Positions 35,305 to 46,609 of a stretch of DNA of 64,000 nt are shown piece by piece (the first letter of the stretch is position 1; each line of letters starts with the position of its first letter). Made by a program: the position numbers and the translations under genes. This DNA comes from Pelobates cultripes. Lineage: Eukaryota > Chordata > Amphibia > Anura > Pelobatidae. The stretch spans positions 299,153,582 through 299,217,581 of the forward strand of contig OW240916.1 in the NCBI GenBank assembly GCA_933207985.1, written 5' to 3'. A model generated the notes under the pieces. The model did not search any database. It saw only the letters and a program-made list of their open reading frames with translations, and was not told the DNA's origin.

Positions 35305-35365
35305 TATTACTAATAACATTTATGAAGTGCCAACATATTTTAGATTGCTGTGCAATTGAGAAAAA
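35305..35365 (-). repeat. SINE/LINE-tail fragment
   Basis: On the minus strand it reads CACAGCAATCTAAAATATGTTGGC + ACTTCATAAATG (in parts), a decayed form of the tail at 60240-60290. Confidence 0.35.
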
Positions 35366-35535
35366 AAGACAATACAATATGCACAGACCAATATAAAAGG
35401 TAATGAGGACTTTGCCCAGGAGCTGAGGTCTAGCTCTTAAAGCTCTGTTATACCAAGCACTTATAGTATAAAGCTATATAGTCAAGGAGCATACAATCTG
35501 ATTTTGTCTTTCTAGAATACCTTTTAACCTACAGT

Positions 35536-35707
35536 AGTGGTTTCCAAACCAGCCCTCAAGGCTTGCCTACCAGTCCGAGGTTTAGGGATTACCTAGTTGT
35601 GTCAAGGTGTTTTTTTTTTCTTTTTCTAAAAACACCTTGGACAAAACCAGGTAATCCCTAAATCCTAGACTTGTAGGCATGCCTGGAGGACTGGTTTGGA
35701 AACCACT
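35536..35707. mobile_element. 172-bp inverted-repeat MITE
   Basis: Arms AGTGGTTTCCAAACCAG ... and its complement CTGGTTTGGAAACCACT pair over about 75 bp, with a T-rich loop near 35610-35627. The flanks are the identical 10-mer AACCTACAGT (35526-35535 and 35708-35717). It resembles hAT MITEs but the direct repeat is 10, not 8, and the terminal C is missing, so the superfamily is open. Confidence 0.7.
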
Positions 35708-35717
35708 AACCTACAGT

Positions 35718-38700
35718 ATAATGTGGACAGATTTGAAGTTACAAATTCAGCAGGCCATAATAACCATAATGATTGCTTACTCTTGTCAAATACCACCCCT
35801 TTCCTTAGAAAATGAGACTGGATGGTCTGGAACCATCAGCTGGTGAATCATCTACAGGCTTCCTTTGTTGATCAAATTTCTCTACTTTACCATCCTTAAT
35901 CTAGTCTACACTCCTGACTCTTCTGAAAGTGGTCTAACCAAAATTGCCACACGTTTAACTGTTGCGGAATCCAAAAGTCGCAATTCTACTACTATCTATA
36001 TTATTAATTCTTCACCTTTTTGCCACAAAGAAAATATTTAATCACAGAGTTCATAGTTTTCTTCTGATAAATCTAATTTATTCAAAAAAGGAATAGATGT
36101 TCGGTTGGACCTTCTCCTACAACAAAGTCATAATACCATAATGATATTTTCTAATATAGACATTCTGAAACCATCCTTTTAAAAAAAAAAAAAAAAAAAG
36201 TAATCACAATAAGAAATAAAGGTATATTTTTTAAAGGAAATAAAATATTTCTGCAATGTTTAGTAAAATTAAATTAAATAAAAACAAATTCATCCACACT
36301 TTTCCTTTTTTAAACAAATGTTATTTAAAAAAAAAAAAAAAAATTACCGTTAACATCAGATACCTTTTAATTATCATATTTAGAAATAACAGAATAAAGC
36401 AAATTAGGGCCAAGTCGTTAATATGAATAGACCTTAATTATAAAACAATTTCAGATGTTACACATAGTGCAAAGTTTTTACTAAGACTGGTGTATGGTTA
36501 CAAAGGGCATTTTCTAGGAAGTGCTAATCTAACACATTTTAGATCAAATTTGACAGAAATTTTATTAAAGATTTGCATAGTGTATTTATAACATTAATAG
36601 GTGCCGTAAATTAGTTAGCTAAAGTCTACATGCTTAAGTGCGCTTGGGAAAAAAAAAGTATGGATATCGTCAAAGAGCTTTCTTGGAATTTTGATTTTAG
36701 AAATCTGTTCTTTAATAGGTAGTTTGTGAATTAATAGAAAATGTTACAGTTTGTTGACAGCAGTTATAAATTTTTAGAGCATTTAGTGGAATGTTAATCC
36801 ATAAGATTCTGTTATTTTACTGCTACTATTTTTTTAAAGGCACACACAAAACCTGGAGCTGAAACTTCAGATATTCTGTATCATATTTAAGTAGCCTGTT
36901 GAGAAATCGATCATGTTATTAGTCTTCCTGGTCTGTAATGATGCTTTTAACGAGTCCCTTCATTAATGTAAAAATGTGTCATTTCAACACTCATCCCTCT
37001 TTCCTGAAATTTGGGAAGAGGAAAATCTTTATTTTCAGTTTTAATTGTTTACCTGCAGACTCCAGAATTGCTAGGCATGGTGTCCACATGTTTGAGAGTC
37101 TTAACTCCCGCAACTTCAAAGTGTTCACTAAATAATCCCAGACGCAAAAACTGGTATATTTAAAATAATTATATGGCAATTTTTTCCCCACAAATCCGTT
37201 TTAAGTTTTTTGTTTTTTTTTGACATTTTCAGATTATTTATATGGCTGTCAATCAATATGACTCATACACAATAGATATGGCTTGTGATCCCAGAAGCAA
37301 TTACACTTCCCTTGCACGATACATATCCAGCACATACTGAGGAAAATTGTTTGTTTTATCTTACCATGCTATAAAAATGTAATCCATCGTTGTGTCTGAA
37401 AGGCATTCGGAAATTCTTTAAACAGATGCACTATGCAAAGTTACAAATAAGAGGGATACAACGATGTGTGATATGTCCATGGGATTGAAGTGGATCTTTC
37501 AATTCTCAGTATTTCATAAAGATATATTCTTTATAAAATACTGATCAAAACTGTGTTGGAATTTTGCCTTATGGATAAGACTGAGGTTGACTAAAGTTGA
37601 CCAAAGCCAAAGCTCCGTTGTCAACATTTGTCCAATCCCAGCAGCCATCACAAGTGATGGCTGTAGGATACAGGCTTCGATCTACGGAGGCTCCTGCAGT
37701 AAGTAACTGCACCCACGCCCACCAGACTCACACGAATCATTCACTTTTAGACCCAGGAAAGTGTCAGAACCCCTTTAAAGCTTTGGAGATAAGTTAGAGA
37801 TATAACATTTTATTATCGCTTCCAGTGCAATGGTATTTCCTTTATTAGTTGAAGCTTTCTGTTCAAATGGTAATTTTGGGGAGGGTACATTTCAAAACTC
37901 ATTCTTTGAAAAGTATGTAGTTCCTCTAATACCCACAAGGCACCTGGCAACTTTAGACATGCATTCTATCTGAGAGAGTACCATGCAAATAGGCTTTGTT
38001 TTGCTGTGACCAAATCATCTAACCAAACCAATTATTTATAGTGTTTAGCTAAGGGGTGGCCAAAATGTAGATGTAGAATTGGGGCTGTTGAAATGATACA
38101 GTGGGATGTATCTTCCTCCACCACAAAAAATATAAAATAATATTTTTCGTGAAAGTCATCTCTCCTTTTTCAGTATTGCAGAGCAGGGAAGATGAAGCAG
38201 TATTTTAACTTTACTGTAATAATGAATGAACTTCAATCACTGTCGAAATTAAAAAATTAAATAAAAGATTTTCACTCTGACCATAGCAGTAGCTTGCAGA
38301 GGCCTATTTTGTTGGAGTTTAAGATTGTACAATTCAGCTTACACATCTGTGTATTGCTGGTCTGCTAGTAAGCTGTGCTCAGGTTTGATATTCAGGGCTG
38401 TAAGGAATGGTTAATCATGGTACAGTATTATGTTTTAATCTAAATGTCCTTGATGCTTTCAGGAGTATAACACATTTAAATTATTAGGATGTCAATGTCA
38501 AAGGGTTCCTTCCCAGCAGGGTCAACTCAACCTTTCATTCTTTCAAGGTTGATCAAATCAGTACCAGTAAGTTGGGAAGTAATAACATCTAGACCTCAGT
38601 AAATACTCTGATTTCAATATTATTATTTTAGTGGCATAAAAATGAATATTTTAAATAATAAATCAGTACACAAAAATCATCTACAGATGGCTGTTTACAA

Positions 38701-38917
38701 ATGATAAATTATTATGCATTTCAAATTATTTAAAATCTCAAATTATATACATTCACTAATGCATTACAAATTATTTGCGATGATAAAACATTTATGTATC
38801 GATCATTGCTAACTATATTGAAGGGGTCTGAATTGAACGGTTATATGTATCTCATCTCTCACACTTCTGAAAGGTTTATAATAATATGTGTAAAATATGA
38901 AGTCACAGAACACCACA
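35718..38917. other. No gene seen over 3.2 kb
   Basis: AT-rich, with A-runs at 36180-36199 and 36328-36344. The ORFs at 36938-37135 and 37597-37797 have no recognisable domain. No repeat family identified. Confidence 0.45.
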
Positions 38918-39029
38918 AGATGTTCAGTATAGAGTATAGCTTGGAGGACACCTCAATAGCTTGCATACATATTGGGGTACAATGCAAGCTATTAAGGGGT
39001 ACCCCAGGTTATACTCTATACTGTACATC
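38918..39029. repeat. Palindromic repeat of about 112 bp
   Basis: GATGTTCAGTATAGAGTATA at 38919-38938 pairs with TATACTCTATACTGTACATC near the right end; ATAGCTTGCAT pairs with ATGCAAGCTAT across a short loop (38967-38980). Probably a small MITE; no duplication found. Confidence 0.6.
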
Positions 39030-39344
39030 ACTGGCATTCCCCATAGGATTTAATTGGAGATGTTCATGAATTCCTCAGTACAGTCGAGAGAGCATCCATT
39101 TTAATGATGTCCTGCATACTGTTGCACTCTGCTTCTTACATAGAATGTTATACTAGGGTTTGGGTAGAAATGGTCAGAAATTCTTAGGAAAGTGTGAGCC
39201 ACATTCACACAGTCTAAATAGGCTTCTAGTTGCAGGTGCTCTCACAGTGATATCTCCAAGAGAAAATGCTGATTATACTCATCACTAACATGCAGTGCAG
39301 ATGTAATTTTTGCAGAGGACCCATATTAGTCAGTCCGGAGTCCC

Positions 39345-39474
39345 AAGCTGATTTAGTCACGTGTGCCGGGGGTGCTATTACAGCCCTGCACAAAATGACA
39401 GCTTTCTCTGTTTAAGCAGCATTCACAACTTCTAAAAGCATAAGTGTTCTTGGTGGTTGGAGTAACTGTTTAAA
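39345..39474 (-). repeat. Decayed T2-type MITE end
   Basis: GTGCCGGGGGTGCTATTACA...GGTTGGAGTAACTGTTTAA (in parts) parallels the relic at 45550-45702. Confidence 0.4.
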
Positions 39475-39588
39475 TCTAGTGGAAATTCAATAAAAAATAT
39501 TGGCCAGAAATAAATGGTAGAATTAAATCGAGGTCTTAGTTGGGTATCTTTCTAAATGCTATAAAAAGTGCATGAATGAATTAATGAA

Positions 39589-39970
39589 TTAAAGGACCAC
39601 TGTAGGCAACATGACAACGTTATCTCAATGAAGTGGTTATGGTGCATGGAGTCCACCTGCGCTGTCTTACCCTAAATTCTAAACTATTTTCAAATATTTT
39701 CACACAGAAGTAATGTCACTAAGCACCCATCTGCTGCCACGGATTTGCTTCTCTGGCTAAAGCAGAGGCCATAACTGGCGCAATGAAGGGGTGGCACTAA
39801 GAGGCAGAAAGTGTCAACTAATGCCCTCAGCCTATCATTGCACCCCCTTCTCCAGCAATCCAACACTTGCGGACATAACTACTGTCTTAAACCATTCAGA
39901 AAATGTTTAACACTAGAAGATAAGACAGCACAAAGGGGACTTCAGGCCCCAACACCACTTTTATTTAATT
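39589..39970 (+). repeat. Decayed T2-type MITE
   Basis: The left end TTAAAGGACCACTGTAGGCA at TTAA 39589-39592 and the stem TCTCAATGAAGTGGTTATGG identify the family. The right end cannot be placed exactly. Confidence 0.6.
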
Positions 39971-41191
39971 TACTGTCATGATTTAAGTTTTTTTTTTCTC
40001 ATGTATTTCAATTTGGAATTTTAGATTGAAGGTATTAAGTTACGATTGGAACCAACAACATCGTGTTTCTGTTATGCATCTGAAGCCATCTGTAACAATT
40101 AATCACCTAAATAGTGGTGGTTCGTGACTGGAAGATGTTGTATGTCTCTTCAAAGTAAGAAGAAAGACATATTTTCTTATTAATCAATATCAAGAGCAGA
40201 CAATTCACATGTGAGACCGTGCTGCATAATCTATGGTTTTCCTTTGTGGTTCTTCATTGATTTATTATTCTGCAGGGCTGGTAGTTATGTTAACTTGGGG
40301 ATGGTCCTGAGATAATTGTCAGCTTCAGATTTTTTGACAGAGGTTGTGTAAATATTATTTAAATATAATCCACCAATGTATCAAACACCGAACAATTTTG
40401 GCATCAATGCACCTATTATCATTGTGGTAAGTACTTGACGGATTAGTTGATTTTAAAATTTATATTTTTACAAAACATATGCTCAAAATTGTTAGCAAAT
40501 ATATTGTCCCAATAAAGTTAATAACAATATCACTAATAATATATCAGTGACATTTAAAAGGGCCAACGTGGATTATATGACATGCTCCATGGTCCAAATT
40601 TCGTACAAGATAGCAATCTGTAATTTGTATTGATTACTTAGAAAAATGTTCTTTCTTTTCACTATGAAGATAAATACAGTATCCCCAATCACAGATTATT
40701 ACTTTTTCATTGCAAGTGTGTATAATCATCCTGATTGAATCTTCTTATTGTGGATGAACACACACAATAAGACCACAACCTGACATTTTTAATCAAATAA
40801 ATCAATGAACCTGGAATAAGTCTCCTTACATTTGTGCAAAATGTATTTGTAGATTTCTTTCAATGGATTATATGATGGAATCACTGATGGATTGCACATA
40901 CAAGACCAGAAAACAGTCTTAAAAAATACTTTTGTAGGTCATTGTAGAATATGACCACCGATAGAGTTTTATGATAGAGTCTGTTTAGTAGAAACATGCA
41001 GTTGGTTGTCCCAGTCGACACTAGATCATCCAGTGGTGAATTTGAGCTTTTATCTTCACATAATGTGTAAATTTTTCTAATCTGGATTTCAGGTGGCCTT
41101 ACCTTGAGTGCAGAGTGGCTATCTAAAAAGAAAACTTATAGTAAATGTGTGAAATATTGCCAAAAATCTACATTAATTTAATGGCTGAGCC
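39971..41191. other. No gene seen
   Basis: AT-rich, no recognisable element, ORF or RNA gene. At 40745-40775 a short inverted pair (TTATTGTGGATGAACACACACAATAA) could form a hairpin. Confidence 0.4.
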
Positions 41192-41439
41192 CAGTGGTGG
41201 AACTAAAGTACAGAGCATATAGGGTGTGCTAGAAGTGCCATCAGGGGTCAAGTCCTGGGGGAAACAAATGTGGGAACTTATCCAAGAGTTGTATCATTTG
41301 AAGGTGGGTGAAATGCGCTGTGTTAATTAAGCACAATGCAAGCAAATTTACGGACAAGCTTGCACTGCATTTGCTATTGTCCTGTTTCTGGTATTGATAC
41401 ATACTCTATCAAACCTGTGTCTTATCTGCAATCATGTCG

Positions 41440-41600
41440 CTTTAACCCCTGTATCACAACTCAACTTTGAATTCTATGTGTTGTCTTGCTCAGAAATGCT
41501 TCAGACTTGAGAAAGGGAGGTTCTCCCAAAAGCTTGTCATTAAAAAATTCTGTTAGTCCAATAAAAAAGGTATTACAAGATACACATTGTATCTGTTTTT
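41440..41600 (+). mobile_element. Penelope-like retroelement 3' fragment
   Basis: TTCTGTTAGTCCAATAAAAAAGG with the preceding GGGAGGTTCTCCC hairpin and AAAGCTTGTC is a form I know from dispersed amphibian and fish repeats attributed to Penelope-like elements. No reverse transcriptase is nearby. The link to Penelope is established for the family type, not shown here. Confidence 0.45.
41506..41538 (+). ncRNA. Hammerhead-ribozyme-like core, decayed
   Basis: CTTGAGAA occupies the place of the CUGANGA box; GGGAG/CTCCC (41515-41519 and 41523-41527) form stem II; AAAA replaces GAAA; AGCT is a possible short stem III; GTC at 41536-41538 is a possible cleavage site. Penelope-like elements are known to carry hammerheads. 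Key core bases are altered, so activity is unlikely. Confidence 0.35.
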
Positions 41601-41989
41601 TACATCTATATATTTTTACTTTATTAAGTATTTAAAAAACAAACAACATACAAATACCCCCTTACCTTACCTTGCAGGGAGGGGATTAGCACAATCAGAT
41701 TCATGGTGGTATGGAGGGCTGCCTATCCACCGGGTACAGGTGAGGTCACGAAATGAGAGGTATCTTTTATTTTACTTACACAGAATTACCCAAACACACA
41801 CACACACACAGACTGACCCAGTGGCGTACACATGACCCATGGGGCCCCGGTGCGAAAATTGATCCGTGGGCCCCCCCCCGCGCGGGCCGGGCCGCAACAC
41901 ATGGCGGTGGGCACCTGGTCGCAGGGGTTACAGGGCTGCGACCCCTGCGACCGCGGTATGTACGCCAGTGCATGCAGATGCACACACAC

Positions 41990-42483
41990 TTAAAGGACCA
42001 CTCTAGGCACCCAGACCACATCAGCTTAATGAAGTGGTCTGGGTGCCAGGTCGAGCTAGGGTTAACACATTTTTTCATAAACATAGCAGTTTCAGAGAAA
42101 CTGCTGTGTTTATGAATGGGTTAAGCCTTCCCCTATTTCCTCTAGTGGCTGTCCCATTGACAGCCGCTAGAGGCGCTTGCGTGCTTCTCACTGTGATTTT
42201 CACAGTGAGAGCACGCCAGCGTCCATAGGAAAGCATTATGAATGCTTTCCTATGTGACCGGCTGAATGCGTGCACAGCTCTTGCCGCGCGTGCGCATACA
42301 GCCGACGGGGAGGAGAAGAGGAGGATCGGAGGAGGAGAGCTCTCCGCCCAGCGGTGGAAAAAGGTAAGTTTTACCCCTTTCCAGAGCCGGGCGGGAGGGG
42401 GTCCCTGAGGGTGGGGGCACCCTCAGGGCACTATAGTGCCAGGAAAACGAGTATGTTTTCCTGGCACTATAGTGGTCCTTTAA
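41990..42483 (+). mobile_element. T2/Kolobok-type MITE, 494 bp
   Basis: TTAA at 41990-41993 and 42480-42483, ends TTAAAGGACCACTCTAGGCA and CACTATAGTGGTCCTTTAA. Clear hairpins: CCCAGACCACATCAGC/GAAGTGGTCTGGG, GCAGTTTCAGAGAAACTGC, TCTCACTGTGATTTTCACAGTGAGA, AAAGCATTATGAATGCTTT and GTTTTCCTGGCACTATAG near the right end. Confidence 0.9.
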
Positions 42484-42790
42484 AGGACCACTACAGACAC
42501 CCAGATCACATCAGCTCAATGAAGTTGTCTGGGTGTCAGGTCCCTCTAGTTTTAACCCTGCAGCTGAAAACATAGCAGTTTCAGAGAAACTGCTATGTTT
42601 CACTGAGGGTTAATCCAGCCTCTAGTGGCTGTCTCACGGACAGCCGCTAGAGGAGCACACTGAACGTCCATAGGAAAGCATTGAGTAATGCTTTCCTATG
42701 GGCGGTTTGAATGCGTGCGCGGTCGCATTCGGAGCTGAGAGGCTGAGGGATCCTCAGCGCCAAGGGAGTCCGGCGCTGGAGAAAGGTAAG
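42480..42790 (+). mobile_element. T2/Kolobok-type MITE, right end lost
   Basis: It starts at the same TTAA (42480-42483) at which the previous element ends, in the same orientation. The body follows the family up to GGAGAAAGGTAAGTGCTGAAG; then an AC-rich array replaces the last 120 or so bases. Confidence 0.85.
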
Positions 42791-42794
42791 TGCT

Positions 42795-43375
42795 GAAGAC
42801 ACACACACTTACAGACGCATACACACTAGCTAACAGACACACACATTTACTGACAGAGATACAGTCAGCGACAGACATACATACACACTCACTTACAAAA
42901 CATACACTCTCATTGACAAACACACACTCACTAACAGACATCAAACAGACTCACTAACACACACACACTCAGTAAGACACACAGTAACACACTCACTGAA
43001 ACTCACTAGCAGACACACACACTAACACACTAACACTCACTAGCAGACACACACTAACACTCACTCTAACACTCACTCACACTAACACTCACACACACTA
43101 ACACTCACACACACTAACACTCACACACACTAACTCACACACACTAACACTCACACACACTAACACTCACTCTACACACTCACACACACACACTAACACT
43201 CACACACACTAACACTCACACACACTACACACACTAACACTCACACTCACTCTAACAACACACACACTAACACTCACTCTAACACTCACACTAACACTCA
43301 CACTCACTAACACTCACACACACTAACACTCACTCTAACACTCACACACTAACACTCACACTCACACTCACACAT
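42795..43375 (+). repeat. AC-rich simple-repeat array (ACACTCACTAAC type)
   Basis: Units of ACACTCAC, ACACTAAC and CAGACAC in irregular order fill about 580 bp. It begins inside the truncated T2 MITE and ends at a T-run (43378-43391). Confidence 0.92.
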
Positions 43376-43459
43376 GATTTTTTTTTTTTTTAATATAATC
43401 CCCCCAGCCTCCTTACCTTTGGAGTGCTGGGGGGATTATTCCTGGGTCCTGGGGCTCCT

Positions 43460-43672
43460 GGGCGGGTGGCCGGTCGGGCAGGCAGGCGGGCGCGCGAGGG
43501 AGCACTCAGTGCTTCCTCTTCAGCTCCCTCGCGCGCCGCGTAGGGATGCCGGCGCTGGAAGATGACGTCATCTTCTGGCTCCGGTATCAGTGCGGTGCCG
43601 AGGGAGCTGAAGAGGAAGCACTGAGTGCTCCCTCGCGCGCCCGCCTGCCTGCCCGACCGGCCACCCAGGGTC
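43460..43672. repeat. GC-rich foldback, arms of about 70 bp
   Basis: CCGGTCGGGCAGGCAGGCGG ... GAGGGAGCACTCAGTGCTTCC ... (in parts) at about 43467-43535 has an inverted copy at about 43598-43666. The arms give the same peptide on both strands, which explains the paired plus- and minus-strand ORFs with A-L-S-A-P-S-R-A-R-L-P-A-R-P. The loop (about 65 bp) contains GATGACGTCATC. Confidence 0.85.
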
Positions 43673-43837
43673 AGCAGGGCCAGCCTCAGGGGGCCCTGGG
43701 GTGGTCGGCTCCTGGGCCCCCCAGGGGAAGAGGCTGGCCCTGGGCGTACATACCGGGTCGCAGGGGCGGCCGGGCCCCCTGGTGGGCCGGGCCCGGTCGC
43801 AGTCGCGACCCCTGCGACCCTGGTATGTACGCCAGTG

Positions 43838-43995
43838 GACTGACCTATACACACACAGACTGTTCCACACACACACACAGACTGACCTATACATACACAG
43901 ACTGTCCCACACACACACACACATAGACTGACCTATACGTACACAGACTATCCCACACACACACACAGACTGACCTATACATACACAGACTGTCC

Positions 43996-44026
<31 letters not shown>

Positions 44027-44049
44027 TGACCTATACATACAAAGACTGT

Positions 44050-44086
<37 letters not shown>

Positions 44087-44157
44087 TGACCTATACATAC
44101 ACAGAATGTCCCACACACACACACACACACAGACTGACCTATACATACACAGACTGT

Positions 44158-44204
<47 letters not shown>

Positions 44205-44316
44205 TGACCTATACATACACAGACTGTCCCACACACACACACAGACTGACCTATACATACACAGACTGTCCCACACACACACACACACAGACTGACCTAT
44301 ACATACAAAGACGTCC

Positions 44317-44347
<31 letters not shown>

Positions 44348-45160
44348 TGACCTATACATACACAGACTGTTCCACACACACACACACACACACACAGACT
44401 GACCTATACATACACAGACTGTCCCACACACACACACACACACAGACTGACCTATACATACACAGACTGTCCCACACACACACACAGACTGACCTATACA
44501 TACACAGACTGTCCCACACACACAGACTGACCTATACATACACAGACTGTCCCACACACACACAGACTGAGCTATACATACACAGACTGTCCCACACACA
44601 CAGACTGACCTATACATACACAGACTGTCCCCCCACACACACAGACTGACCTATACATACACAGACTGTTACACACACACACACACACACACACACAGAC
44701 TGACCTATACATACACAGACTGTCCCACACACACACAGACTGACCTATACATACACAGACTGTCCCACACACACAGACTGACCTATACATACACAGACTG
44801 TCCCACACACACAGACTGACCTATACATACACAGACTGTCCCACACACACACACACAGACTGAACTTCCCACACACATAGACTGATCCCCCCCAAACACA
44901 GACTGACCCATAAACATAGAGACTGACCCCTGCCACCTCACAACTACAGACTGACCCAAACATAGAGGAGGACTGGTCCATAAACACAGAGACTGTGCCC
45001 CCCCACACACTGACACATACACACACATAGACTAACCCCTCTCCCCCCCCACACACACACATACACTGACCCATATACAGACAGGCCCTTAAACATAGAG
45101 ACTGACCCCTCACACACACAGACTGACCTATAAACACAGAGACTGACACCCTCCTCCCCG
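43838..45160 (+). repeat. CA-rich minisatellite, CAGACTGACCTATACATA unit
   Basis: About 22 units of CAGACTGACCTATACATA + CACAGACTGTCCCACA, each followed by a CA-run of varying length, run to about 44860. Decayed units continue to about 45160. The same unit end stands at 41795-41818, left of the hAT element, so both flanks belong to one array. The Cys/Val-rich minus-strand ORFs here are artefacts. Confidence 0.93.
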
Positions 45161-45484
45161 CCCACAAATATAATCACTTCCTCCCAGCACAGTGCACTCT
45201 GGTACAATTTGCTGTGGGCCATAGAGCTGTGGGAACTTGGAACCTGTGGGACCTCGTCTCATTATTGCCCGGTTGGTTTTCCCTGCTCCTGTTTCTTTCT
45301 CTGAGAGAAGAAGGAGGCAGGGGCCCCTAACTGACTACCCACTTCTGTGCACTGCCACAGCCCCATCCAGAAGGCCCATCAGGCATGCGGCAGCAATAAT
45401 CAGTGATGGAACTGTGCTGGACCCCCTGGTGCTCTGGGCCCCGGTGCAGTTGCACCGGATTCACCGCCGGTAGTTCTGCCACTG
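45161..45484. other. Right end region of the hAT-like element
   Basis: GC-rich sequence ending in the inverted terminus described for 41192-45484. The ORF at 45237-45473 has no recognisable domain. Confidence 0.35.
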
Positions 45485-45539
45485 ACATAACTCACTCCAT
45501 ACAGAATAATATATATTTTTATGTACATAATTGACATGC

Positions 45540-45702
45540 TGCCTAAGTCACATGTGCTGGGGGTGCAAATCTCACCTGTCACACAATTAAAAATATCTCT
45601 GAATGTGCAGCGTTTGAAACTGAAACAATGCACATCCTAGCTTCTACCACCATGACCTCTTCAAAAGTCAGATGTGGTCATGTGGCTGGAGTAACCCTTT
45701 AA
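45540..45702 (-). repeat. Decayed T2-type MITE end
   Basis: Ends GGAGTAACCCTTTAA at TTAA 45699-45702; CACATGTGCTGGGGGTGC near the left parallels 39360-39375. Confidence 0.45.
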
Positions 45703-46609
45703 CATTCAATTTTACTTGGTAAAAAAAAAAAATGTACATAATTTTGAAGGTACATATATGACTTAATATAAAATATAAAAACTTCAACATACTTAAGACA
45801 AACTAACAAATAGGTCTCTGTTGGTCCCAGATTTATCTTTTCTTTACTAGAATAAATTTTAATTTCGTAACTTTAGAGAAGATAACAATATTTTGAACCA
45901 AGAGAAACTAGACACCATGGACTACCTTGCAAGAAGACCTTTTAAAATAGTTACATTGATTAATTTAATTTAATTTTATGAGGAAGGAAGAAGTTTCAGG
46001 GCAGTGCATGTAGACAAAATTAGGACTGATTGGCCGGCCGTTTATCCCAAATATTTGTATGTAAGAACTGTTTCTGTCTGGCAAAACCATTTAACATTTT
46101 GTGCACTACAGAATGAAATTGCCTGTTTTAATATGTACATACATTCCTGATTACCTATCAGCTGCCTTTTTGAGCAACTAAACTCTAAATTCCGATTCAT
46201 CTCCTAGTCTTCATACCTACATTATACGAGAAGTGGTGTAACTGAGTCACCAAGAAGGACATTCTTGGTGACCTCTCAGTTCAGGTGTTGGTAATCTACT
46301 CACAAAACCTAAAGAACATTTTCAGTATTTCAATTTATAGTAATAAATGTTAACAGTAATAAATGTTACAAGCAATTGACAAGACAATGCAAAATCCAGA
46401 AATTATTTTAATTTTGCAATTTATATATTAACTACCCATAGTGAACTGTTTTGAGAAAGGGCACTTGAGATTTTTTTTGGCATTTTTTTTTAACAACTCA
46501 GTTTACCGTGAGTACCCATACATTTGTTAATTGTAGGCAAGGTTCTTCAATACTCTCTACATTTGTATTGATCAAGGATGTATTAAAAAAAGCTGAGAAC
46601 TGCTAAGAG
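45703..46609. other. No gene seen
   Basis: AT-rich, no recognised element. A short tandem pair AGTAATAAATGTTA lies at 46338-46366. Confidence 0.4.

Larger units (their letters stand above)
41819..43837. mobile_element. Non-autonomous hAT element in a minisatellite, 8-bp TSD
   Basis: Termini CAGTGGCGTACA (left) and CACTGGCGTACATACC (right, complement), each followed by GGTCGCAGGGG-type GC-rich stems. GACTGACC stands on both sides (41811-41818 and 43838-43845). As GACTGACC also belongs to the surrounding minisatellite unit, the duplication could be partly given by the repeat. The element has no transposase; it holds two T2 MITEs, an AC array and a GC-rich foldback. Confidence 0.75.
41192..45484. 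mobile_element. Possible outer hAT-like element around nested repeats
   Basis: The left terminus CAGTGGTGGAACTA (41192) and the right terminus, as complement CAGTGGCAGAACTACCGGCGG (45484), agree at 12 of 14 positions. The neighbouring GGTGCAGTTGCACC stem is usual for this hAT group. The flanking 8-mers differ, so either the element is old or the two ends are unrelated. Confidence 0.35.

Noticed and set aside
43390..43926. GC-rich ORFs of 176 (minus) and 126 (plus) codons
   Set aside because: They overlap on opposite strands and share a peptide because of the inverted repeat; no domain.
43568..45222. Many Cys/Val-rich minus-strand ORFs resembling keratin-associated or metallothionein-like proteins
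   Set aside because: They are translations of CA-rich minisatellite DNA and shift frame with CA-run length.
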